Positions 28,903 to 36,530 of a stretch of 64,000 nt of DNA are shown piece by piece (position 1 is the stretch's first letter; the number at the start of each line of letters is the position of its first letter). This DNA is from CAYGDP01 sp964348665. GTDB lineage: Bacteria > Verrucomicrobiota > Verrucomicrobiia > Palsa-1439 > CAYGDP01. The position numbers were made by a program, and so were the translations under genes. The stretch covers positions 44,733 to 108,732 of the forward strand of contig CAYGDP010000012.1 in assembly GCA_964348665.1 (NCBI GenBank), written 5' to 3'. The notes under the pieces are model-generated. The model was not told the DNA's origin. It did not search any database and saw nothing but the letters and a program-made list of their open reading frames with translations.

Positions 28903-30783
28903 ATGTGTGGCATCGCTGGAATCATAGACTCCTCAACACGCGACAGCGAGAGTGTGCGCGCTTCGGTCGACCGAATGTCGCGTGCGATCGCGCATCGCGG
29001 CCCTGATGATGAAGGGATCGAAATGCTCGGCGCGACACCGAACGCAGTCTTCGCTCATCGGCGGCTGGCGATTCTCGATCTTTCGGCGGCGGGACATCAA
29101 CCGATGCGCTCGTCGGACGGCCGCTATTGGATTGTCTTCAATGGCGAGATTTACAATTACCGCGAGCTACGTGCCGAATTGGAAGCGAAAGGCGCGCACC
29201 TTCGATCCACGTCGGACACGGAAGTCTTGGTGGAGCTTTTCGCGCGCGATGGCGCAGAGTGCCTGCAAAAATTGCGAGGGATGTTCGCGTTTGCGATCTG
29301 GGATCGCGAGACACGGCAGTTGTTTTTGGCACGCGACCGGTTCGGGATTAAGCCGCTCTACTATGCCGTGCCAAACCCGAAGTTGATTCTGATTGCCTCC
29401 GAAATTCAGGCGATCCGTCAATCGGGACTCGTAACCGACAAAACGGACAAGGAATCTGAAATGGAATTTCTCCAACGCGGATCCATTGCCGCCCCGCGAA
29501 CGTTCTATCGGGACGTGAAATCGCTGCCCCCAGCCCACTTCGCGATCTGGAGTGATGGCAAACTTCTGATCAACCCGTACTGGTCCATGGAAAAATCGCT
29601 CGAATCCAGCCCCCGGAGCGATACCGACGTTGGCGAGGCTGCAGAACGCGTTCGCGCCGCGCTCATCGAATCGGTCAAAGCACACATGGTCAGCGATGTG
29701 CCCGTCGGCGTCTTTTTGAGCGGCGGACTGGATTCGACCGCCATCGTTGCGGCGGTGCGGCAATTTCATCGTGGACCGCTGCGGACGTTCAGCATCGTGT
29801 TCCCGAAGACGCAATGGGACGAAGGGAATCTGGCGCGGGCAGCCGCAAACCATTACGGAACAGACCACACGGAATTGGAAGTCACCCAAAAAGATTTTCT
29901 CGATGGCTTGGAAAACGCGCTCTCCGCCATGGATCAACCAACAATTGACGGCGTGAACACCTATTTCGTCGCGAAAGCCGCGCGGGCAGCGGGAGGAAAA
30001 GTCGCCCTGTCTGGCCTGGGCGGCGACGAAATCCTCGGCGGCTACGCGAGCTTTGTCGAAGTTCCACGCCTGCAAAAAATACTGCAACGAGCGAATCGAG
30101 TTCCGGCTGCGGCGAAGCTGGCGTCCCGGTTCGCCAAATATATCCCGTCGTCTCGCTCGCCGAAACTCGCCCGGCTGCTCCGCGCGAACGCCGACGACCT
30201 TGCCGCAATCTGGCGGGAGTATCGCGCGCTTTTCACCGACGAACAAATTCGGGAGCTCGGACACACGCCGTTTGTTCCAGGTAGGGACGAGCCGCCGGCT
30301 CGTCCGCTCGATGTTTCGGACGCGCGAGGCCGCGCGTCCCTACCCTCGTTCTGGTCCATTGCACGATTGGAGATCGAACGGTTTATGATTCCGCAACTCT
30401 TACGCGACTCGGACGTGTTTACGATGTGCCATAGTTTGGAATTGCGGACGCCGTTTGTGGATCACGAGTTCCTGCGGGCAGTTGTCTCGGCTGGTAATTG
30501 GTCAAGAGGGAGAGCTGCTTCGCACAAAATTGCACTCTTCCGCGCGATGAAGGGATTTTTGCCGGAGGAACATCTGCGGCAACCCAAACGTGGGTTTGTG
30601 TTTCCGTTCGAAGTATGGCTGCGAGGCGCTTTTTCGAAAAACGAGATGCGCGTCGAGCTGGAGAACGCGGGGCATCAAAAATGGGTGAATCGATTCTTAC
30701 AAGGGAAAGTGCACTGGTCGAGGGTCTGGGCGCTCTATGTCTTGGAGAGATTTCGCAATGGAACTATCGGTCATCGTCGTTAG
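28903..30783 (+). CDS. asnB: Asparagine synthase (glutamine-hydrolysing)-like amidotransferase of the glycan locus
   Basis: The protein has 626 residues. Mature N-terminal Cys2 (MCGIAG) is the glutaminase nucleophile, and AHRGPDDEG plus FNGEIYNYRELRAELE complete the class II amidotransferase domain. The synthetase domain has the ATP-pyrophosphatase loop SGGLDSTAIV near residue 272 and LSGLGGDEILGGY. Such AsnB-like proteins are frequent in exopolysaccharide loci and may amidate a glycan acid rather than aspartate. An in-frame palindromic insertion (30280-30344) adds an Arg/Pro-rich loop of about 20 residues. It differs from the lasso cyclase at 34251, which lacks Cys2. Confidence 0.88.
   Translation: MCGIAGIIDSSTRDSESVRASVDRMSRAIAHRGPDDEGIEMLGATPNAVFAHRRLAILDLSAAGHQPMRSSDGRYWIVFNGEIYNYRELRAELEAKGAHLRSTSDTEVLVELFARDGAECLQKLRGMFAFAIWDRETRQLFLARDRFGIKPLYYAVPNPKLILIASEIQAIRQSGLVTDKTDKESEMEFLQRGSIAAPRTFYRDVKSLPPAHFAIWSDGKLLINPYWSMEKSLESSPRSDTDVGEAAERVRAALIESVKAHMVSDVPVGVFLSGGLDSTAIVAAVRQFHRGPLRTFSIVFPKTQWDEGNLARAAANHYGTDHTELEVTQKDFLDGLENALSAMDQPTIDGVNTYFVAKAARAAGGKVALSGLGGDEILGGYASFVEVPRLQKILQRANRVPAAAKLASRFAKYIPSSRSPKLARLLRANADDLAAIWREYRALFTDEQIRELGHTPFVPGRDEPPARPLDVSDARGRASLPSFWSIARLEIERFMIPQLLRDSDVFTMCHSLELRTPFVDHEFLRAVVSAGNWSRGRAASHKIALFRAMKGFLPEEHLRQPKRGFVFPFEVWLRGAFSKNEMRVELENAGHQKWVNRFLQGKVHWSRVWALYVLERFRNGTIGHRR
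30280..30344. repeat. Palindromic repeat element inside the asparagine synthase gene
   Basis: The outer arms GGTAGGGACG and CGTCCCTACC are exact inverted copies, and each side has its own inner GC-rich hairpin (GACGAGCC/GGCTCGTC on the left, GACGCGCG/CGCGCGTC on the right). It encodes GRDEPPARPLDVSDARGRAS without breaking the frame. This looks like a REP- or MITE-like element tolerated in a surface loop. Confidence 0.75.
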
Positions 30784-31618
30784 CTACAACGCCGCAGCGT
30801 TTCTGGAGAGATGCATGGCGTCGGTGGCAGCGCACTGTGCGGGCATCGAGCACGAAGTCTGCGTGGTGGACAACGCCTCGACCGACAACAGCGCGGCGAT
30901 CGTGCGCGAGAAATTCCCCCAAGCGCGCTTGATCGCTTTGGAGCGCAACGTCGGTTTCGCCGCCGGCGTGAACGCCGGCTTGAAGAATTCGACCGGGCGT
31001 TTTGTGCTCTGGCTGAATCCCGACTCGGAAATCCTCAATGACGGAATCGGAGAATTGGTGCGAGTATTCGCCAGTGAATCCAGCATCGGGATACTCGGGC
31101 CTAAAATCGTGGATCCTGACGGAACCGTGCAATTGTCCTGTCGATCCTTTCCGTCGTACCGGACGGCGATGTTCAATCGGTACTCGATGCTGACGCGGTT
31201 GTTCCCAACCAATCGTTACAGCCACGAGTATTTACAGACGAGGGACGACCACGCGCGGCGTCGCGAGGTGGACTGGGTGAGCGGCGCTTGTTTGTTGCAT
31301 CGGCGCGAATTGAGCGAGAAATTGAGGGGACTGGACGAGCAGTTTTTTATGTACTGCGAAGACGTGGATTTCTGCCGGCGCGCGCACGATTCCGGGTGGA
31401 AAGTGCTGTATCATCCGGCCATGGAAGTGCGACACGAGATTGCTGGTAGCAGCCGCTCCATGCCGGTCCGAATGATCCGCGAACATCATCGGAGCATGTG
31501 GCATTATTACACGAAACATTTCCCCCGCAATCCGCTGAAGGACATCGTGGTGGCTGGGGCGATCTTTGGGCGGTGCGGATTGAAAATTGCCGCGAGAACC
31601 ATTAGGATGGGCGGGTAG
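30758..31618 (+). CDS. Glycosyltransferase family 2 (rhamnosyltransferase-like)
   Basis: The ATG at 30758, inside the end of the asparagine synthase gene, gives 286 residues. The GT-A fold is shown by LSVIVVSYNAAAFLERCMASV, CVVDNASTDNSAAIV, the metal-binding-type strand LWLNPDSEIL and VSGACLLHRRELSEKLRGLDEQFFMYCEDVDFCRRA. The last block with ED is characteristic of rhamnosyltransferase-like GT2 enzymes that work on lipid-linked intermediates in the cytoplasm. It is the last sugar transferase before the initiating enzyme. Confidence 0.87.
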   Translation: MELSVIVVSYNAAAFLERCMASVAAHCAGIEHEVCVVDNASTDNSAAIVREKFPQARLIALERNVGFAAGVNAGLKNSTGRFVLWLNPDSEILNDGIGELVRVFASESSIGILGPKIVDPDGTVQLSCRSFPSYRTAMFNRYSMLTRLFPTNRYSHEYLQTRDDHARRREVDWVSGACLLHRRELSEKLRGLDEQFFMYCEDVDFCRRAHDSGWKVLYHPAMEVRHEIAGSSRSMPVRMIREHHRSMWHYYTKHFPRNPLKDIVVAGAIFGRCGLKIAARTIRMGG

Positions 31619-31641
31619 CCAAGGACGCCCGGAGTTCGACC

Positions 31642-33513
31642 ATGTTCAAGTACGCGTTTCTAATTGTTTGCGCCGCTGGTGTGGCCTATTTCATCACGCC
31701 ACTGGTGCGATGGATCGCCATTCGCGTCGGCGCGCTGGATCAGCCCAACGAACGAAAGGTTCACACGCAACCGACCCCGCGATTGGGAGGCGTCGCCATT
31801 TTCGTGGCGTTCCACGCTCTCGTGTGGCTGGGACTGGGCTGGATGGCGCTTGGCGATTATGCGGGACGGGTGTTGACCGACCAATGGTGGCGTGGATTCG
31901 TGCCTGCATCATGCATCATCCTGGCGATTGGAATCCTGGACGATGTGCGGCCTCTCGGCGCGGCCATTAAATTCCTCACGCAACTTTCGGCAGCCGGGGT
32001 GGCCGTGTATTTCGGATTTCAAATTTCTGACCTCACACTTCCGTGGGGTGATGTTCACTTGGGAATCTGGACGGTGCCATTGACGATGCTTTGGATCGTC
32101 GGATTGACGAACGCATTTAACCTGATCGACGGCCTCGACGGACTGGCGGCGGGTGTGGCGCTTATTTCAGCGCTGACCTTGGCAGCGGTTGCGCAATTGA
32201 ACCAACAAATCGGGTTAGCGCTGATGTGTGTCACGTTGGCTGGCGCGCTCGTCGGTTTTTTGCGGTACAATTTTCATCCCGCCTCGATATTTCTGGGGGA
32301 TTCGGGAAGCCTTTTCTTGGGTTTCACACTCGCCGTGTTAAGCATTCAGACGTCTCATAAAAGCGCCGCGGCGGCGTCCGTCCTCGTTCCGATGCTGGCA
32401 TTTGGGTTGCCCATCATGGACACGTCGCTGGCCATGCTTCGGCGATTCCTGGCCTCGGCGCATATTTTGGAAACAGACGAAAAAAATGTGCGCGTCTTTT
32501 TTGCCGGCGGCAAAAGCATGTTTCGGGCGGACCGCGAACACGTGCATCATCGCCTTCTGAAGCTTGGCATCACTCATCGGAATGCCGTGGTGGTGCTCTA
32601 CGGGATTTGCATGGTGCTGGCCGGCGCGGCGTTGGCACTGGCTACGTTGCGAAACCTGAACACTGGGCTTGTCCTTTTTGCGATGGGAGTGGCGACGGTG
32701 ATCGCCGTCCAAAAACTTCGCTATAAAGAACTTCAATGGTTGCGCAGTGGAGCGCTCCGGCCATTCACTCGATTGCCCGCGCTCGCATCACCGGCAATCC
32801 AGATGATCGTGGACATCGTACTGGTCATCGTCGCCTACTACCTCGCGCACTGGATCAAAGTCGAAGGGAAATTCGACATTGCCAGGCCCAAATTTCTGGC
32901 ATCGCTGCCGCTCATTCTCCTTGTCAAAATTCTTGTCTTCCACGCCACAGGCCTCTATCGGGTTCAATGGCAACACGCGGGAATTCCCGATCTGCTGCGC
33001 GGAGTGCGCTCGATGTTTTTGGCTTGTGTCGCTTCCACAGCGCTGGTCGGCGCGTTGCCTGTGATTTCCGCGGGAGGCTGGAACGTGCTGGTGATCGATT
33101 TTTTTGTGATGAGCTCTCTATTGCTCGGATTACGTTTTTCGATTCGTGTGCTCGATTACTACGCCCAGTCCAACCCGGCGGACAAACGCAAGGCGCTGAT
33201 TTATGGCACCGGACATAATGCCAGCCTTCTCATCCGAGAACTGCTTGCCAACGACAAGCTCGGGCTTACACCGGTCGGTTTTTTCGAGGACGGAACTTCC
33301 ATCGAACACAAAACTCTCCATGGCTATCCGATCGTGGACGCATCGCAAACTCTCGATCAAACTTTGGAATCTCTCGACATCCAAGAACTCATCATCGCTG
33401 TTCCAGAGGTTCCACCCGCGCGCCTGAAAGAAATCGAGCAATGCTGCCGACCCCGAAAAATTGCCGTGCGCCATTTTCGCGTGAGCATTGAACCGGTATC
33501 GCCGGGGGCTTGA
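31642..33513 (+). CDS. WecA/MraY-like phosphoglycosyl transferase fused to a membrane-Rossmann (PglF/WbpM N-terminal-like) module
   Basis: The protein has 623 residues in two parts. Residues 1 to about 360 form a polyprenyl-phosphate sugar-1-phosphate transferase: HTQPTPRLGG, the Asp pair in GILDDVRPL (about residue 98), NAFNLIDGLDGLAAG (about 156), FLGDSGSLFLG and the His motif EHVHHRLL. Residues from about 380 add more membrane helices (IVLVIVAYYLAHWI) and a cytoplasmic Rossmann domain (KALIYGTGHNASLLIREL, about 518) like the N-terminal half of WbpM/PglF, without the catalytic dehydratase. It probably starts glycan synthesis on undecaprenyl phosphate. Its stop overlaps a TTG start of the lasso gene B1. 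Confidence 0.82.
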   Translation: MFKYAFLIVCAAGVAYFITPLVRWIAIRVGALDQPNERKVHTQPTPRLGGVAIFVAFHALVWLGLGWMALGDYAGRVLTDQWWRGFVPASCIILAIGILDDVRPLGAAIKFLTQLSAAGVAVYFGFQISDLTLPWGDVHLGIWTVPLTMLWIVGLTNAFNLIDGLDGLAAGVALISALTLAAVAQLNQQIGLALMCVTLAGALVGFLRYNFHPASIFLGDSGSLFLGFTLAVLSIQTSHKSAAAASVLVPMLAFGLPIMDTSLAMLRRFLASAHILETDEKNVRVFFAGGKSMFRADREHVHHRLLKLGITHRNAVVVLYGICMVLAGAALALATLRNLNTGLVLFAMGVATVIAVQKLRYKELQWLRSGALRPFTRLPALASPAIQMIVDIVLVIVAYYLAHWIKVEGKFDIARPKFLASLPLILLVKILVFHATGLYRVQWQHAGIPDLLRGVRSMFLACVASTALVGALPVISAGGWNVLVIDFFVMSSLLLGLRFSIRVLDYYAQSNPADKRKALIYGTGHNASLLIRELLANDKLGLTPVGFFEDGTSIEHKTLHGYPIVDASQTLDQTLESLDIQELIIAVPEVPPARLKEIEQCCRPRKIAVRHFRVSIEPVSPGA

Positions 33514-33845
33514 CCCGGCGCGTCCGATGCGCGACATTGACCAACGTGAATTGTCCGATTTCCAACAACGCCATCGTCAAGGCGAGCAAGAAACAGGTCT
33601 CTTGCGATCTCGGCGGTGAAGCGGTCATTCTCGATCTCAACAAAAGTCTCTACTACGGGCTCGACCCCGTCGGCGCGCGGATCTGGAATTTGCTCCAAAA
33701 GCAAACTACAGTAACAAGCATTCTCGACACGATGGTGGAAGAGTACGATGTAAACCGTAATCGGGCCGAGCGCGATTTGTTGGCGCTGCTCGAGGAACTG
33801 CGGAAGAAAGGACTCATCGAAGTTCAAGATGGAAACAGCTCGTAA
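33510..33845 (+). CDS. Lasso peptide B1 protein (PqqD-like leader-recognition element)
   Basis: This small winged-helix RRE protein matches the PqqD family: an N-terminal strand pair (VKASKKQVSCDLGGEAVILDL), then NKSLYYGLDPVGARIWNLL and a C-terminal helix pair (AERDLLALLEELRKKGLIEV). In lasso pathways the free-standing B1 binds the precursor leader and presents it to the B2 peptidase and the cyclase. The start is uncertain: a TTG at 33510 overlaps the previous stop, and a GTG at 33546 would give a protein of about 99 residues that fits the family equally well. Its 3' end overlaps B2 by 17 bases. Confidence 0.85.
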   Translation: MTRRVRCATLTNVNCPISNNAIVKASKKQVSCDLGGEAVILDLNKSLYYGLDPVGARIWNLLQKQTTVTSILDTMVEEYDVNRNRAERDLLALLEELRKKGLIEVQDGNSS

Positions 33846-34254
33846 ATTCTTTCGATTACCTGCTTCAGAGCAACTCGCCCTGCTCGCGGCTTTTTTCTGG
33901 GTCAGCTTCGTTCGACTTGGACTTTGGCTGCTTCCATTTTCCGCGCTGGAAAGTCTCCTGCCAAGCCGAGTTAAAACTCGCAAATCCCCAGCCATTACGC
34001 GCGAGAAATTGCTTTGGTCGATCCGGGTCGCCAGTCGCTACGTGCCGCGCGCCTCGTGCCTTACACAGGCAATCGCCGCGCGAACGTTACTGGCGCGATC
34101 AGGATTTCCTTCCGCCCTGCGCTTCGGCGTCGCCAAGGATGGCAATCGCTTCCTGGCCCATGCTTGGCTTGAATGCGATGGAGCGGTTGTTCTCGGCGAC
34201 GCGGGTCCAGAATGCTACACCGCGTTGCCAGCTCTCGAATCGGAGAACGCATGA
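33829..34254 (+). CDS. Lasso peptide B2 protein (transglutaminase-like leader peptidase)
   Basis: This 141-residue protein has the fold and triad of the lasso leader peptidases: Cys77 in RASCLTQAIAARTLLAR, His111 in FLAHAWLE and Asp124 in VLGDAG. It would cut the precursor leader, normally two residues after the conserved leader Thr. An N-terminal hydrophobic stretch (ALLAAFFWVSFVRLGLWLL) is typical of B2 proteins. It overlaps B1 by 17 bases and the cyclase by ATGA, so the three are translationally coupled. The family match is strong. Confidence 0.92.
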   Translation: METARKFFRLPASEQLALLAAFFWVSFVRLGLWLLPFSALESLLPSRVKTRKSPAITREKLLWSIRVASRYVPRASCLTQAIAARTLLARSGFPSALRFGVAKDGNRFLAHAWLECDGAVVLGDAGPECYTALPALESENA

Positions 34255-36200
34255 GTGGAATTGCCGGCCTTTGGAATCTCAACGGCGCACCAGTCGAAAA
34301 ACCTTTACTGGAGAAAATAGCCGCAACGTTAGCCCACCGAGGCCCCGATGGATGCGGTTCCTGGCTAAATTATTCGACGGGGCTTGCCTGCCAACTGATG
34401 CGAGTCACCCCGGAATCGCGCACCGAGTCACAACCGTTCGTGCATCCTACCGGCGCGGCGATTGTCTGGGACGGTCGTCTCGATAATCGCGAGGAATTGC
34501 TCGGCGCGCTGAAATCATCGCAACCAATTTCCACGGATTCCCCCGACCCGGTGCTCGTGGTTGCCGCCTATGAAACGTGGGGTGAGAAATTTGCCGAGAG
34601 GCTCAACGGCGATTTTGCGCTCGGCATCTTCGATCCACGACAACAAAAACTTGTGCTTGCGCGTGACGCGATCGGGCTGCGTCCCCTGTATTATTATCAT
34701 CGTCCAGATCTGTTTCTGTTTGGGACGGAAATCAAAGCCATCCTCGCTCATCCCCAGGTTCGCACGCAGCCTAATGACGATACGCTAGCAGAATTTTTAC
34801 TCGGCGTGCCAATTTGGAACGGGCGCGGGTTGGATTTTTTCGAAAACATTCCAAGCCTTTTGCCTTCGCATATCGCGATTGTTACACGGGAACGATTACT
34901 AACGCGGCGATATTGGGACTTTGATTTGCATGCTCGAATTCGCCTCAAATCGTATTCAGATTACACAGAACGGTTCCGTTTGCTATTTGAGCAAGCCGTT
35001 CGACGACGTTTCCGGAGTGCGCCACCCGTGGCAATTTCCACCAGCGGCGGCTTGGATTCCTCATCAATTCTCTGCGTTGCGGAAACTCTCCGTCGTAAAG
35101 GGGAAATCCTGCCAGTCGCTACAGGCATCTCGTACATTTGTGACGAACGTTCGCCGGCAGATGAAAAAAAATACCTTCTCGATATTGAGCATGCGTATGG
35201 GATACCGATCCAGCGCGTCCCGATGGGGAAACCGGCAATTCTCGACGGCAGCCGGGAAGCTATCTGGCACATCGAAGCGCCGTTTCTTGACGAGCAGTGG
35301 AGCTCGACAGTCAACCTGGCTGACGCCGCGCGCACCGCGGGAGCAAAGGTGCTATTAACGGGACACTGGGCAGACCAAGTTGTCTTCGACCAGGCCTACT
35401 TGATTGACCTATTTCGGCAATTCAATTGGAGAACCATTGCAAATCACCTGGGCGCGTACGGCCGGTGGTACACAGACGCCGACCCGAAATTTTTTCGAAC
35501 GATATTTTGGAGTGAACTTCTCCGGCATTACATTCCCAACCGACTTCGGCCGACACTTCGTTATCTGCGTCACCATTTGCGTCCACCTCGGAATTTACCG
35601 TGGTATTCCGACTTCTTACGAGAACGAGTGGCTAAAGCATTGGTGCGACCCAATCACTATTATCAGCCAGCCTCTTCGGCACATAGTCTCTCCATTTACC
35701 GAGAAATTCGCTCGAAATATCATGTTCTCTGTATGGAATGGACCAATAAGGCAATGGCCATGCACGGTCTCGATGTTGCTCTTCCGTTTCTGGACCGTGA
35801 CCTTCTCTCTTTCCTCATCGCGATCCCCGGTGACATGCAGACGAACGGAGGCGTTCCCAAAGCCATTCTCCGTGACGCCATGAAAGGAATTCTCCCGGAA
35901 CCAATCCTGCAGCGAACCTGGAAAGCTGATTTCACCGATCGTGTGAACGATAGTATCCGGTGTGACCTTGGCAAAGTGAACGATTTTTTGCTTGGCGACA
36001 GTCGAATCATTGCGCGACAGTATGCTCAATCGGATATCCTGCGGCGGGAGATGCAGCAATGGCAGAATCGTCTTACACCTGAAAGCAGTGAGCTGGCATG
36101 GAACGCCTCAAACTTGATAGGATTAGAGTTGTGGTTGCAAACTTTTTTTGATAGTAAAACTTCCAATCGGAAGGAGATGAATTATGCAGGAGAAAATTAA
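34251..36200 (+). CDS. Lasso peptide cyclase (C protein, asparagine synthetase-like)
   Basis: The start is the ATG overlapping the B2 stop, giving 649 residues; a longer in-frame extension shadows B2. The protein has an AsnB layout: a class II amidotransferase-like N-terminal domain (IAGLWNLNGAPVEK, TLAHRGPDGCGSW) and an ATP-pyrophosphatase domain with ISTSGGLDSSSIL near residue 264. The catalytic Cys2 is replaced by Ser (MSG), so glutamine hydrolysis is unlikely. The expected job is to adenylate the side-chain acid of core residue 8 and join it to the core N-terminus. Its 3' end overlaps the first precursor by 17 bases. Confidence 0.9.
   Translation: MSGIAGLWNLNGAPVEKPLLEKIAATLAHRGPDGCGSWLNYSTGLACQLMRVTPESRTESQPFVHPTGAAIVWDGRLDNREELLGALKSSQPISTDSPDPVLVVAAYETWGEKFAERLNGDFALGIFDPRQQKLVLARDAIGLRPLYYYHRPDLFLFGTEIKAILAHPQVRTQPNDDTLAEFLLGVPIWNGRGLDFFENIPSLLPSHIAIVTRERLLTRRYWDFDLHARIRLKSYSDYTERFRLLFEQAVRRRFRSAPPVAISTSGGLDSSSILCVAETLRRKGEILPVATGISYICDERSPADEKKYLLDIEHAYGIPIQRVPMGKPAILDGSREAIWHIEAPFLDEQWSSTVNLADAARTAGAKVLLTGHWADQVVFDQAYLIDLFRQFNWRTIANHLGAYGRWYTDADPKFFRTIFWSELLRHYIPNRLRPTLRYLRHHLRPPRNLPWYSDFLRERVAKALVRPNHYYQPASSAHSLSIYREIRSKYHVLCMEWTNKAMAMHGLDVALPFLDRDLLSFLIAIPGDMQTNGGVPKAILRDAMKGILPEPILQRTWKADFTDRVNDSIRCDLGKVNDFLLGDSRIIARQYAQSDILRREMQQWQNRLTPESSELAWNASNLIGLELWLQTFFDSKTSNRKEMNYAGEN
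36171..36176 (+). promoter_or_regulatory. Strong Shine-Dalgarno site of precursor A1
   Basis: AAGGAG lies seven bases before the ATG at 36184, inside the last codons of the cyclase gene. It is the best ribosome-binding site in this cluster and supports the short A1 ORF as a real, highly translated gene. Confidence 0.8.
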
Positions 36201-36354
36201 AGCCGGGAAGCCGTCTAATGCGCGTAAACAACCCTATCGCGTGCCGCGCGTCGTCTCCTATGGCAGCATCAGCCGCTTGACTCGCGCAAAAGGCGGGGAT
36301 AAGTCCGACGGCGCCAGTCCCAAGAGCAAAGCCGCTGGTGGTGGACAACTCTAA
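36184..36354 (+). CDS. Lasso peptide precursor A1
   Basis: This 56-residue peptide sits between the cyclase and the kinase. The leader has the lasso consensus Y-x-x-P (YRVP), then YGSISRLTR, with Thr at the position normally two residues before the cut. Cleavage there leaves a 22-residue core starting AKGGDKSD, with Asp8 to bond to Ala1, and a tail GASPKSKAAGGGQL. The core is rich in Gly, Ser and Lys and has no aromatic residue. A strong ribosome-binding site precedes it. The leader and cluster position make the assignment strong; the ring and threading are inferred. Confidence 0.86.
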   Translation: MQEKIKAGKPSNARKQPYRVPRVVSYGSISRLTRAKGGDKSDGASPKSKAAGGGQL

Positions 36355-36368
36355 GGGTTCCAAACCAG

Positions 36369-36530
36369 ATGAATATTCCACGAAACTCCACCGGTCGAAC
36401 ACGCAAAGCTTATCAACCGCCACGTCTTATCGTTTACGGTCCGCTCGCCCGGCTCACTATGATCAAGCGCGGGACTAAACCCGATGGTGCACAGAAACCG
36501 AAAACGAAGGCCTCTGGCACGAATGCGTAA
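36369..36530 (+). CDS. Lasso peptide precursor A2
   Basis: This 53-residue peptide follows A1 after 14 bases. It has the same leader pattern: AYQPPRLIVYGPLARLTM, with YxxP and the conserved Thr. The predicted 22-residue core starts IKRGTKPD and goes on GAQKPKTKASGTNA. Asp8 is again the ring acceptor, and K2, G4, K6, D8, G9, A10, K14 (K13 in A1 by exact position) and Gly19 align with or near those of A1. Ile as ring residue 1 is unusual but not unknown. The stop overlaps the kinase start (ATGCGTAA). Confidence 0.84.
   Translation: MNIPRNSTGRTRKAYQPPRLIVYGPLARLTMIKRGTKPDGAQKPKTKASGTNA

Noticed and set aside
29167..30264. 365-codon open frame antisense to the asparagine synthase gene
   Set aside because: It mirrors the codon pattern of asnB, has no family motifs, and the sense gene is clear.
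1..33513. Exosortase/PEP-CTERM system in the glycan locus
   Set aside because: A transglutaminase-like protein and AsnB occur in such loci, but no exosortase gene or PEP-CTERM tail was found here.
34173..34250. 26-codon upstream extension of the lasso cyclase
   Set aside because: It shadows B2. The ATG at 34251 overlaps the B2 stop and gives the normal AsnB-like N-terminus.
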